64,000 nt of DNA from Acridotheres tristis (Eukaryota; Chordata; Aves; Passeriformes; Sturnidae), in the NCBI GenBank assembly GCA_037013685.1, contig CM072888.1:11327034-11391033 (forward strand), in the 5' to 3' direction. Position numbers and translations under genes: made by a program. Below the pieces are notes generated by a model. That model searched no databases. It was not told where the DNA came from and saw only the letters and a list, made by a program, of their open reading frames with translations. Shown in pieces: positions 10,401 to 20,253 of the stretch (position 1 is its first letter; each line of letters opens with the position of its first letter).

Positions 10401-13400
10401 AATCCATCACTTGGCCAAGCATGGGAGAGTGAGAAACGGTAGCTGGGGATTTGCAAATCCTGCAGGGGCAGCAAGAGGATGGCTAAAGTCAGCCAGGACT
10501 TGCATAAACTGGGTTGCATCTTTCCAGATGTGTCAGAACTCCGTGTCTTATGCAGACTGCTGTGGCCTTTAGAACAATAAGGAGTCTCGTTTTATTTGGG
10601 TGAATGAGAAATATAACTCTTTCTCTAGAACTGACTTAGAAAAATTGACAACCATTATTTCTGACTGTTTTTTTTTAACCAAGGAAGCTTTTTGCTCCAC
10701 TCTTTTAAATGCAGAGGGAGCCTGTGCCCCTGAAGGCAAAGCTTAGCTGCTTAAAAAAAAGGGAGAAGACTGCACAAACATACTTACATAACAGCAACAA
10801 CAAAATAATAATAACAACAACAATAATAAATAGTAGTAATAGTAGTAGTAGTAGTAGTTTAAGAATGGAAACAATATTTCCTGACTGCCAGGTTCCAAAG
10901 GGAACACAGACATTTTCCTCAGAGGAGGAGAAGGTGACTGTGGGGATTTCAGCTGGTTTTCCACCTGGTCTCCATTATTCACTCCCCTTCAGATGGGCCT
11001 TTTCATCCTTACTGGCATTTTATTATTAATGGACTTGCATGACATTTGTAGAGCTGTTGGTAAGCACATGCTGGCTGAGTGCATGTCAATTAGTAAAAAA
11101 CCCAAATCAACTCCTGCCTCCCTTGTTCTCATTTCAGGAAAAGAAGCCCATTGGTATTGGTGTGCCATCCACTGAAAAAACTTTGAAGGTTGGTGCTCTT
11201 CAATAATAGATCTCTGTATTTGCTTGTTTTGCATACATTAAGGAAATGGGTGGGGAAAAAATGCATTGCTCAGCTCCTGTTCACTCAGCAGTTGTTTCCC
11301 TCCCTGAAAGTGTGTTTTGGGGTGGGTGAGGAGAAGTCGAGATAAAAGCTGGAGCTGTAAGATGTTGTAAGTTCAGCCTTCCTCTCAGTGTGTAACACTC
11401 TCTAGAGCAGCTCAAGAGCCATCCCATGACAACTCATCCTAAGCAGCCAGAGCTGCTCCTTCCTCAAGGTGGAGGTTTCCATTCCTGAGCTCCCCTTGCC
11501 CAAGGGCTCTGGACCTGCTGCCTTGTGTCTGGGCTTCCAAATTCCCATTGCCAACAAAGGGAAACCAGCCCCGTGCTTGCAGCACAGGGTGTTACAGAGA
11601 CCCAGATGCCCTTGAGCTTCTGAGTGTTTCTGAGGGCCAATGTGGCAGCAAACTTCTCTTTCCTCTCTCCCATTGTTTTCAGTAGGCTCTGCATTTGTAG
11701 AGCTGTAACATGTTTGAGCCAGAGGATGAATGGAAAATGCTTCAAGGACTCCCACTTTTGTTACAGCTGTGATCTCCAAATCAGATGTTTTTCACGGACA
11801 TTTGAAGCATGTCACGTGTGGAACCACAAACCCCATTTTACCTTGATTGCCAGCAAAAGCTGACAATAATGATCTGAGTGTGTTAGGCAGAGGTGGGAGT
11901 GCAGAGTGCTGCCCTCCAAGTCAGCTTTAGATGGTGCCTACACCAGGCACACAGATCTTTAAATCATCCCCACTTGCTGCACTGTGCTGAATTCCCTGAG
12001 CTAACCTTGCCTCCCCCTCTCCTCTTTGTTTTTTTGAACAAAACAGGTTGTGGAAAAGCCAGCTCCTTCACTTGCTCCTCCAAGGTACAGTTCCCAAACA
12101 ACCCTCTAGACCAAACTAGAAAAACAAACATTTTCACATGAGGGGGAGATGGGAAGGGGTTCCTGGTTCCTCCTGAAGCTTTGGTTTGTGGCTGCCTGGA
12201 GCTGCTGTTGAAAATTGGTTTCAGTTTTATGAGGTTTTCAGGAAAGCTCCAATTAGAAAGGAATAACCCGGGCATGCTGGAGTTTGCCTATGAAGCAGAC
12301 TTGTATTTCCCCAGGTGTTCCCTTCTTCTCTCCTCCTCCCCTCCTCCAGTGTGTCTGTAGATCCTGTGTTTTTGTCTTAACCAAGGAACACAGATGGAGA
12401 AAAGAAAGCATAAGGGGAAGAATAAATAAACCCTCAAAAATCTAACCTGAAATTTGTTGGGCTCTATTGGAAATTTTCCTTTGAGGGTTGTTGCTTTCAG
12501 AAAGGCACTGGCAAGTTTTGGTGTTTAATTAACTTTAGTTGGCAAAAGACAGGTTCACAATATAGCAGTGAGATCCTGTTTACATTTTTGTCTGTCTGGG
12601 TGTGATGTTGAAGGTTTGATTATTCCCCCAGAGGAGTTTTGATGCTGGTTCTTTATTTCTGGAGCATGGCAATGTGTTCCCCTGGCCCTCTCCCCTCTGG
12701 TCTCAGTGGCCAAATATAGGGTTTGGGTTTAGATTTGAATTCTGCCATGTCAGTGGGATAAGTGAGTAACCTTTCCCCTGCTGCAGTTTAATTTTGTCTC
12801 CTGGTGGCCTTGCAGAGCTCTCCAGCCCCAGCACAAGAGGGTGGCACCAGCACAGCCCAGCAGCTGCGAGTCAGGGAGCTCCAGGGACTGCCACAGCTCC
12901 CCAGCCTCTGCACTCCCAAGTGCACCAGCACCCAAGGTGAGTGCAAATCCAATGTAGAGGCTGCTCCACAGCAGCCCTTGCCTCCCTCTCTGCAGTCTGA
13001 GGGCAGCCACGACAGCAGACCTGAAATCCTGTCCCTCTTAGGTGTCCCCTTGAGACCTCTGCAGCTGCATCAGACTTTTCTTGCCCTCTGCTTCCCTTTT
13101 GGAATTTGTCAATAAATAGCCCTTCTTGGACTTCTGGAGCCTAACCTGGCAGTGTTGCCCCTTGTCCCTTGGCATCATTGTCTAGTCCTTCTGGAGTTTT
13201 CACCCCAGGATTAGTGCATTTTGAAGCTGAGAGATGAAACCTGCAGTGCATGTGCTGGATCCTCTGCAGTAGGGAGCTCTGGGCTGTGGCCCCTGACTGA
13301 CTGATTTCTGGTCATGGCTGTTTTGGACAATGGCTCTAGACGTGAAAAATTCATTCTTTGATTTTCTGCTTCTTTCAGTCCTGTTGACGTAATATTTTTC

Positions 13401-16400
13401 TTAGTTCTGCTTGGTCTCAAAGATGACCCTGTCTTTGATACCACAGTCCTGCAGTGCTGGAGGCTGGAGCCAGCCTGAGTTACCTGAGCAGGAGCAGTGC
13501 TCTGCACTGGAAGCCAAGCACCAACTACACCTTGCAAGGGTTGCATTTTAGCCAGGGCTATTTTTAATTTTTTTTTTACTTCAGAGAGATGAGTCTGATT
13601 TTATTTGAATCAATGACAGATATTCCTCCTTCTCTAGAACTGAACTGAGAATTTCTCTAGAATTAGGAACTGTTATTGCTAAACTGTGTTTCCTTAACTA
13701 CTGAAACTTTTTGCTCAACTCTTTCACATGCAAAGGCAGCCTGTGCCCTTGCAGGCAAAGCTTAGCTGCTTCAATAGCAACTAAAGGAGAGTGATATTCA
13801 ATAAAGGGAGCAGACTGCAAGAACATACTTCCTAGAGAATATGAATAAAAAGTCAGCAATGGAAGCTCTTTCCTGACTGCCAGGGAAGTCAGACATTGAT
13901 CTCACAGGAGGTGACAGTGGTGGCTTCAGCTCTTAATCCTTACGAGCATTTCTCTTTGAATGGACTTGTATGACATTTCCAGACCTGCTGGTCAGCAAAT
14001 GTTTGCTGAGTGCTTGCTTGTTTGCTATCAATGAGTAAAATATCCAAACAAACTCTCACTGCTCCCTCTTTCTTGTTTCAGCGCATCCTGCACGTTTATG
14101 TGCAGTCCATTGAAGGAATCTTGAAGGTGGGTGCTCTTCAATACCAGATCTCCTGTACAAATCCATGAGGAGGTGGAACCCTCTGGCTCTGGAAGGCTGA
14201 AACTCCCTCTGTGTCCATCAGCAAAACTCCTGAGAGCTGCTTCTCTCCCTCTCTTCGCAGGAGATGAGCAGCCCCCTGTCACCTCTCCTGTCACCTCTTC
14301 AGACACCAACTAAAGCAGAGATTTCCAGACTTGCAGTGGCAACAAAGGTAAGCCAGCCCAATTTTCCCAGGGCTTCTGATAAATTACAAAAGATCTTTCT
14401 GCTGAGCAGAAGTCCGGCTCAGCTGTTTGGCAGCTCTTAGAATGTTTTAAAAATAATTCTTCCAAATTGCACATACCCCTAATGTGCCATGAGCACAGTT
14501 TTGGAGTCAGTAGATGTGTTGTTAAGCTGCATGCTAAATTACTTTGTCTTTTCATTCTAGGAGTCCCAACCTGACGGATCTGTAGCACAGAAGCAGGGTA
14601 AGTAGAAATGCAAAGAAAACCCAGTTCTTTATGTGCTGACAGGTAATTTTGTGTGTTTTATGTAGCAGAGACCATCAAGCTTCATTCACACTGATGAAGC
14701 AGCATGATTTCCTCTGCTTTGCTGAGCAGGGGTGAATTGAGGAATGGCTTAAGAAACTGTAAACAATCATTACCTGGAACTCCAGATAGCAGTTCAGCAG
14801 AGGACAAGCAGTATTTTGTTCATCACTGCCATCTGGAGTGATGAACAATCTTGATCTTTGAGGGGCAAACCCCTCCTGGAAGAAAGCACCTGCCTCATCT
14901 GGTGCTCAGAGACCAGAGGGTAAAATATGCTACAGGTCAGGTAAATAAACACAAGCTTTTCATTCTTGATTTCCAGAGCAGGCTGGTGCAGCTTCAGAAA
15001 CGTGGCTGAGTTCTGAGTCAAGAACATCGTAAGTAACCAGACTCTGTTCCAATCTCTGCTGGGAAAAGAACCTGGAATGAACAAAAATTTGGGTTATCTT
15101 AAGTCAGATTTTTCTCAGAAAACTTCAATGCAGGGAATTTTCACCAACAGAAAAATTATTATTTCTTGATGGACTCGTGAAATGGTTTAGGTTGGAAAAG
15201 ATCCTGAAGATCAAGTCCTATAGCTAATCCAACAACACCAAGTGCACTAAACCATGTCATGATGACAGTGACTGTGTTTAAAACCAAAATAAAGTGAAAG
15301 TGAAGAAAAAGCCCCCAGGTCTTCATGTACCAGACTGAAAAAGTCTTCTTTTAATCTGTGGTGCTTAACATCACACTTTGTGCTTGTCAACCTGCTAATA
15401 ATGCCGTTGACAGCAATAAATGCTAAGGGATACCAGCTGAATCTGATCACTCCTGGATATGGTTTTGAAGCCTGGCAGGACTAGTAAAGCTACAGCTACA
15501 AAAACTGTAGAAATGTAGCTGTGAAATTTGAAAGTAATCTCCTGTGCCCAAGGAAAACACTTCTAAGAAGTTTTGCAATGATTTTTTTCTTATTGAAAAA
15601 TTGAGCAGCTCAGAGTCAGGGAGCTCCAGGGACTGCCACAGCTCCCCAGGCCGTGACCCAGAGGTCAGCTCCAGTGACAGTGAGGAGGACCTTCCAAAGG
15701 TGCTGGACCTGCCAGCACCTGAGGTGAGTGCAGAGACCATGGAGAGGCTCCCACAGCCCCTGCCCACTGCAGGGGGGTGTCCTAGGAAGGAAGCAGATGT
15801 TGTACTTCTCCTCTGGTACCAAATTCTGCCTGGTGTGTCCTGCCAATACTGCTTTGTTAGACCCCTCTCACTCCAGTGAAGGCTTAGCTATTTGCCCACA
15901 GGCAAATATGGGTTTTTTATTGAGGAAATATCCATCCATGGTGCTCAAGGAGCAAGTTAGGGCACATGGCCTGTTAGTTTAGAGTAATTCTTCACAGGCC
16001 AAAGCCCAGACCTTACAACCTCTGGGCAAGAGTCCCTGGGCTCTGGTGAGCTGTGCTAGGACAGAAAGAGCCCATAAAGGCATCAGTCTTGAATCCTTCG
16101 TTTCTCTTTTTGTTGGCAGCCTGAGCCACCAGCTGATAAAAAGTGGTGGCTTGGAAACCTGATGAGCCAGGCAAAGCGAGGAGCAGCACCAGGACAGGGT
16201 CCCAGGGAAATTGCCCGTGGGAATGGACGTGAGGAGGGTGAGAAGCAGGAGCAGGGCATCAGCAGCCGCTCCTGCCAGCAGCACTCCAAGGCAAGGGAGT
16301 CTCCTCACGAGAGCTGTGGCCAAGTGGCCAAGAAATCCCAGCAAACCTGTCAGCAAGTGGCCAAGGGCTCTCAGGAGAGCTCTGGCATGCCAGCCAAGAC

Positions 16401-17232
16401 ATCTCAAAAAATCTCTGGCCAAAGGGCCAAGGATTTCCACAAGAGCTCTGGCCAAGCAGTGAAGGATTCTCAGAAGAGCTGGAGCCAAGTGGCCAAGCAT
16501 TTTCCCAAGAGCTCTGGTAAAGTGGCCAAGGAATTTCACACCAGCTCTGCCCAAGGTGCCAAGGCTTCAGAGAAGAGCTTTGGCCAAGAGCACGAGACTT
16601 CTCACAAAAGCTGTGGCCCAGTGGCCAAGGACCCTCAGAAGAGCTCTGGACAAGTGGCCAAGGATGGTCCCAAGAGCTCTGGCTCCCTGGGAAAGGATTC
16701 CCAGAAGAGCAGTGGCCAGGTGGATCAGGCTCCTCAGCGAGCTCATCTTCAGACTAAGCAGAGCTGCCTGCATCCTCCTGGGCTCACCAAGGAGCCTTTG
16801 CCCAAGGAGTCTGTGGGTACCAAAAGGCCTGGAGAGCCCCTGGAACACAACAAACCCAAAAGGGTGAGGAAGGAGGAGAGTGAGCCTGGTCCTGGGGAGG
16901 TCACAGACCAGCCCTGCAAGGATCAGCTGGAAGTCAAAGAGAAGCCAAAAACCGACAGTGAAGACCCAAAGCTGGCACTTCACAAGCCCTCTGAGGAGAG
17001 AGAGCACAAGGGCTGCCCCCAGGCCAACACCAAAGGGTTTTTGGAGCCTGAGCTCCTGGGAGATGCTCAGGAAGGTGATGCCCTCATCCCCAATGGCCAC
17101 AGGACTGGGGATTTGCACAAGGAGAAAGTGCCCTCACCTCCTGGGGAGAAGAAGTTGTTCTTGCCTGCGAGGAAGCCAGACTTGAAGAGAAAAGAAATGA
17201 GGAATCCTGAGGAGTCCCCTAGAAAGAAGAAG
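7437..17232 (+). CDS. AFF1: AFF1-type (AF4/FMR2 family) gene, 12 in-frame exons; 3' part degraded
   Basis: AFF proteins are scaffolds of the super elongation complex in the nucleus. Exons read as 7437-7471 (exon opens at 7409), 8966-9080, 9349-9669, 11138-11188, 12047-12084, 12816-12936, 14082-14126, 14261-14347, 14561-14597, 14977-15028, 15606-15723 and 16120-17232. Every junction is AG/GT with matching phase, giving 711 codons. Residues about 12-70 match the AFF N-terminal region (RNLLRRLEQERRRRE, PVFPKPYK, DELSRRIKHMLG), which binds P-TEFb in AFF4. GILKEM with a following LQTPTKAE matches the ELL-binding segment. SSSDSEED and PEPPADKKWW match the Ser-rich and following blocks. I do not see the ENL/AF9-binding VKI-type motif or the C-terminal homology domain. 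Tail-to-tail placement with KLHL8 matches mammalian AFF1, but the sequence is very divergent and short (711 residues against about 1200), so it could be an extra paralog. The ATG choice rests on the short first exon. Confidence 0.8.
8480..8580. repeat. Perfect inverted repeat, 43-bp arms, in an AFF1-type intron
   Basis: The arm at 8480-8522 (GGCACTTGGGAAGTTGGATG, then GGCCAAGAAGAATCTAGGAA, then TTG) is the exact reverse complement of 8538-8580. After one mismatch, three more pairs (ATG/CAT) leave a 7-nt loop TATAAAG. It lies in the intron between 7471 and 8966. A stem this long without a mismatch would fold in both DNA and RNA. It resembles a template-switch product, or less likely a small-RNA precursor. 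Confidence 0.95.
10565..11215 (+). repeat. Intragenic duplication, copy 1 (contains exon 11138-11188)
   Basis: This matches 13585-14155 by eye. Shared blocks include CTTTCTCTAGAACTGA or its CCTTCTCTAGAACTGA counterpart, GCAAAGCTTAGCTGCTT, ATTTCCTGACTGCCAGG or its CTTTCCTGACTGCCAGG counterpart, GGACTTGCATGACATTT or its GGACTTGTATGACATTT counterpart, and GTGCTCTTCAATA just after the exon donor. The exon ending in TLK here corresponds to the exon ending in ILK at 14082-14126. Confidence 0.8.
10795..10862. repeat. AAC/AAT/AGT trinucleotide microsatellite
   Basis: A compound run of ACA, ATA and AGT triplets inside the 9669-11138 intron. It is absent from the equivalent place of the duplicated segment near 13.8 kb, so it expanded after the duplication or was lost there. 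Confidence 0.9.
12816..12936 (+). CDS. AFF1-type exon that resembles the exon at 15606 (duplicated exon)
   Basis: Entered in phase 2 from 12084 and left in phase 0, the exon encodes 40 codons with SSCESGSSRDCHSSP. The exon at 15606-15723 encodes SSSESGSSRDCHSSP in the same frame. Both are followed by GTGAGTGCA donors. This is the second half of the same intragenic duplication. The two exons diverge after the shared block, and only the 15606 copy keeps the SSSDSEED acidic-serine signature of AFF proteins. Confidence 0.75.
13585..14155 (+). repeat. Intragenic duplication, copy 2 (contains exon 14082-14126)
   Basis: Partner of 10565-11215, about 2.9 kb downstream and in the same orientation. 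The exon inside this copy, ending IEGILK, joins the next exon starting EMSSPLSP to rebuild the family's EILKEM segment. Copy 2 therefore looks like the ancestral exon and copy 1 like the added one. Confidence 0.8.
15178..15255 (-). mobile_element. CR1 LINE 3'-end fragment
   Basis: The + strand reads GAAATGGTTTAGGTTGGAAA, then AGATCCTGAAGATCAAGTCC and a CCAACAACACCAAGTGCACT block ending AAACCATGTC. This is the reverse complement of a CR1 3' end. It lies in the intron between 15028 and 15606. Confidence 0.75.
16120..17232 (+). CDS. AFF1: Large AFF1-type exon (371 codons) with 11-residue repeats
   Basis: The exon is bounded by TTGGCAG and AAG/GTGAGA and is in phase 0 at both ends. It begins PEPPADKKWWLGNLMSQAKR, aligned with the PEPEPP...NKWQLDNWL segment of AFF1/AFF4. 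The repeat array at about 16312-16730 follows, then VGTKRPGEP (compare VGTKQPKKP in human AFF1), and it ends in a very basic stretch with LKRKE and PRKKK. If the donor were not used, the reading frame would close at 17266-17268 after 11 more codons, which would make a natural truncated product. Confidence 0.8.
16312..16730 (+). repeat. 33-bp coding repeat encoding about 13 copies of an 11-residue unit
   Basis: The translated unit is close to SGQVAKDSQKS. Examples in order are CGQVAKKSQQT, CQQVAKGSQES, SGMPAKTSQKI, SGQRAKDFHKS, SGQAVKDSQKS, SGKVAKEFHTS and SGQVAKDGPKS. The period is exact, copies differ by substitutions, and none disrupts the frame. Human AFF1 has no such array in the corresponding region as far as I can recall. 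Confidence 0.9.
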
Positions 17233-17475
17233 GTGAGAGGGGCAAGGGGAGGTGGGTTTGGACAATGACCAAGGTGGTGTTTGAAAACCCCATGTGGAGA
17301 TTCCCTTCATAGGTTGGCACTAGAGCCATGATCTTTCTCCTCTAAAGACAGCTCCATGTGTTATTTTTTCTGTTTTCAACCAGAATCTGTCAAACGGAGC
17401 TGTACTGGTCTGTACTTTATGTGAACTTTCAAGACCTGACTGATTTTATTTCCCTTTTTTCTTTCTTCCTGTTAG

Positions 17476-20253
17476 AGGGAAGACAAGGGGGATACTCCCA
17501 GGAAGAAAAAGGAATGAGAAAAAATCCCCCCAAAAATTTCAGCCTTCAGCAAACAAAGACTGCAGTAAACTGAAGTGAGTATGCAGTGGTGGGATGTGTA
17601 AATCTAAGTCAGAAGGGTGAGAAAAAGAACTGTATCTTCTGTCCAGACCCTTGGGAGTTTGCTTCTAATTTTGTGTGCCTTCTGCAACTTGACCTGCTGC
17701 AGATTGGCCTTTCCATGCTGGAAGCAACCAGTGCAGAAAGCAGCTCTGCAGGTGGAGGTGGGTGAGGGTAGGGAACCTTTCCCTCCTGACATCTTCTGGA
17801 AGCTCAGAGGTGTTGGGCTTGGTGTTTGGCTGGGGGAAGGGATGTTCCAATTGCAGTAGGAATGGCAAAGCTTTAATTGTGGAGTTCTTTGCTCCCTTTT
17901 CCTTAGGGAAAATGAGCAGCTGTCTTAGTCATGTGCTGGCTTTTGGAGTGGGAGGGGTAGGAGGTGTTTCTGGGCAGAGAGGGCTCTGGATCAGGTTGGG
18001 GATGGTGCTGTGCTCTGTGTCCAATGTGATGTGCAGCATCAGCTGTGCCAAGGCAGAGCAGCTGGAGAGCACGTGTGCAATGTGTAGGGACCAAAGCATG
18101 GCAAAGGTGGGTGCTGAAAGAGGGGAGAGGACTGTCCCATGCACAGCAGAGTCAGGCAAGAAGTGCAGCCCCACATCTGAGCCTTCCCACTGCGTTTAAC
18201 TTCATTTCCTCCTCTTCTGATGCTCCAGTCCATGAGCTGGGATTCACTGCTTGCTGTGTTCTTGGAAACTTTGAGGAGCTGACTAAAAATGGTGGAAATG
18301 AGCAGTAGTGAAACAAGGCTGAGAGCTATTCGGTGCTGCTTCTTGCTGCCAGAGTTCCCTGGTCATCCTGATTTCAGATGATCAGAAATCTGCTAGGCTG
18401 TTGTGTTATTGAATGTTAAAATCCCTGCCAATTAAAAGTCCCTGTCACTTGAAGCCTCTCAGCTTTGGAAGCGTTGTCCAGTTGAGACACTGGTGAGATC
18501 TGGTACAGGATGCAGCCAAGTTTTTAAGAACATTGTATGTGCATCATATTAATGAATTTCCTTCTCTTGTGCAGAGCATCAGAAGCTTCATTCCAAGCTG
18601 AGAGGAAGAATGTGGTGCTGCCACCACTGCTGGCCGTGACTGCTGCACAACGTGCACCAAACTCAACCCAAAAGAGACTCAGAACCGAGACTGACAACCT
18701 GGACCTGCCTGCCACGGATAACCCTGCCAGGAACCAGGAGCCAAGCACAGGAAAGTGGAGGAAGATCACAGGGAACAATGCCAGGGCATCACCATGGATA
18801 TCCAGGAGAGCTGACAGGAGGATTCCTGCAACCCACACGTGCTGTGTGATTATCTTCAGAAACATCCTCTCAGATAAGTAACTCTTTCTGATTGCAGCCA
18901 ACTGCAAATGCAAGACTGGTGTAAAAAGGAGTGTGTTTCTAAACAGAAATCTTTTAAATTTTGTTTAAAAATAAGGAACAACAAACCTGTGGGTGTGGCT
19001 GCAACCTGGGCCTGAAGTTTTATAGCTTGCTTACAAAATAGTTCATAACCCTTGCAGCTTTGCATTTCTGGGTTATAAAATTGGATTTTACTGGCTGCTT
19101 GTTAAAATTTGGCTGTTTACTGTTGGCTTGGGGTGTGGGATTTAGGATGTTTGGGGGAGGGTGGGGCTGTGAGTTAAGCCAGGCTGTGCACCCTGTATTT
19201 GCTGCCTTCTAATAGCTCATTTTTTCCTGATAATTTTCCTCCTTCCAGCCCTCACTGCTCTCTCAGCCACTGAGAAGGAAACCTGCTGCTGAATTTCTCC
19301 ATGCCTGGGAGAAGTTTAATGATTCCAAAGCACTGTGAGTTGCCAAGTGAGAAGCCAAGGTTCCATTTCCATTATTGGAGGGATTGCTGGGGAAGGAGGC
19401 GAGAGGGGGAGATCCTGGAGCACAGACTATGCCTGGGACAAAGGAACATTTTCTCTGGAAATTTAGGATAGCCGGCCTTTGGAATTGCTTTAGGCATCCC
19501 TCTCTGACCAGCTTTCTCTCTATGGTTTCTCAGGGATCTGCAGGGGATGAGAAGAATCCTTTCCCAGCGACTTCTCTGCCAAATGAAGACAAGACAAGGA
19601 GACTGAAGTTGGAACAGTAAGTGTTTGTTTCACAGCCCTGCCTGCAGTTTCTGAAGACACCAAACAGGGCTGGCCCTGCAGCCACCCCAGTTCCTGCTTC
19701 CTTATTCCTCATTTTGGGAGCAAAGAGAGAGGGAGGGATGGGGGAGAGCACCTGCTGAGTAGCTTAGCTACAGCTGGGCAGCACTTGGACTTTTGACTCC
19801 TTGCTGGGCTTGTGACCAACATTTGCCAAAAGGAATTCCTAGAGCTGCTGCTACGTTTTTGTCCAGTTTAGTCATTACAAATGTCGTGCTGTCCTGTGGT
19901 GCAAGCAGTGGGGAATAGTCAGAAGCTGTAACCTGCCATCCCACGGGGCCTTTGCAGTGTCATTTTCCATAAAACACAAAGTTTTGTGGGCCCCTTTGGG
20001 CAAAGGGATGCATTGCCATGATCTGCTGGCAAACTTGCAAAAGGAAAAAATCGGGATGTGCCTGGCAGAAGGGCTGGGAGGCTGTAAAAATCCTCTCCAT
20101 AAAGAGGCAGCTGCTGAAAGTCAAAGAGCTCTGCAGGTTCTCTTTGAGTAAAGTCACTCCAGTCATTGAGTGTCTTCTGCCAGACGTGCCTGTTGGATGA
20201 ATCTAACCAAATGTTTTCTCTATCCCTCCTTTTGTTCCAGAGATTTCTGCTGA
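17476..20253 (+). pseudogene. AFF1: Degraded 3' exons of the AFF1-type gene
   Basis: AFF-like segments continue but do not join cleanly. The 100-base candidate exon 17476-17575 starts in frame as REDKGDTPRKKKE and then hits TGA. Its other end (PSANKDCSK) is AFF-like in another frame, implying a one-base loss or two-base gain. The segment from 18575 (ERKNVVLPPLL, then QKRLRTETDN) matches the KKEMLPPPP...LKRSRREAD part of AFF1 but has no clear GT donor and runs to a stop at 18879-18881. Exon 19534-19616 (SAGDEKNPFPATSLPN) matches SSGDTANPFPVPSLPN. The final exon opens at 20241 and stops at 20251-20253, while the AFF-like helix residues (NKAKRRDQE) lie in a different frame. The C-terminal homology domain never appears. 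Sequencing error could explain one lesion but hardly all of them. Confidence 0.6.
19249..19334 (+). other. Exon-like open segment of unknown identity
   Basis: A good acceptor (CCTTCCAG), 28 open codons including AAEFLHAWEKFNDSKAL, and a GTGAGT donor make this look like an exon. It sits between two AFF-like exons. Its phase does not fit the next exon, and I find no AFF counterpart for the peptide. It may be a recruited exon, a decayed one or chance. Confidence 0.3.

Noticed and set aside
20018..20200. Peptide KVTPVIECLL resembling the FIECG part of the AFF C-terminal homology domain
   Set aside because: The match is only a few residues, spacing from the preceding helix is wrong, and it lies before the exon at 20241 that should precede it.
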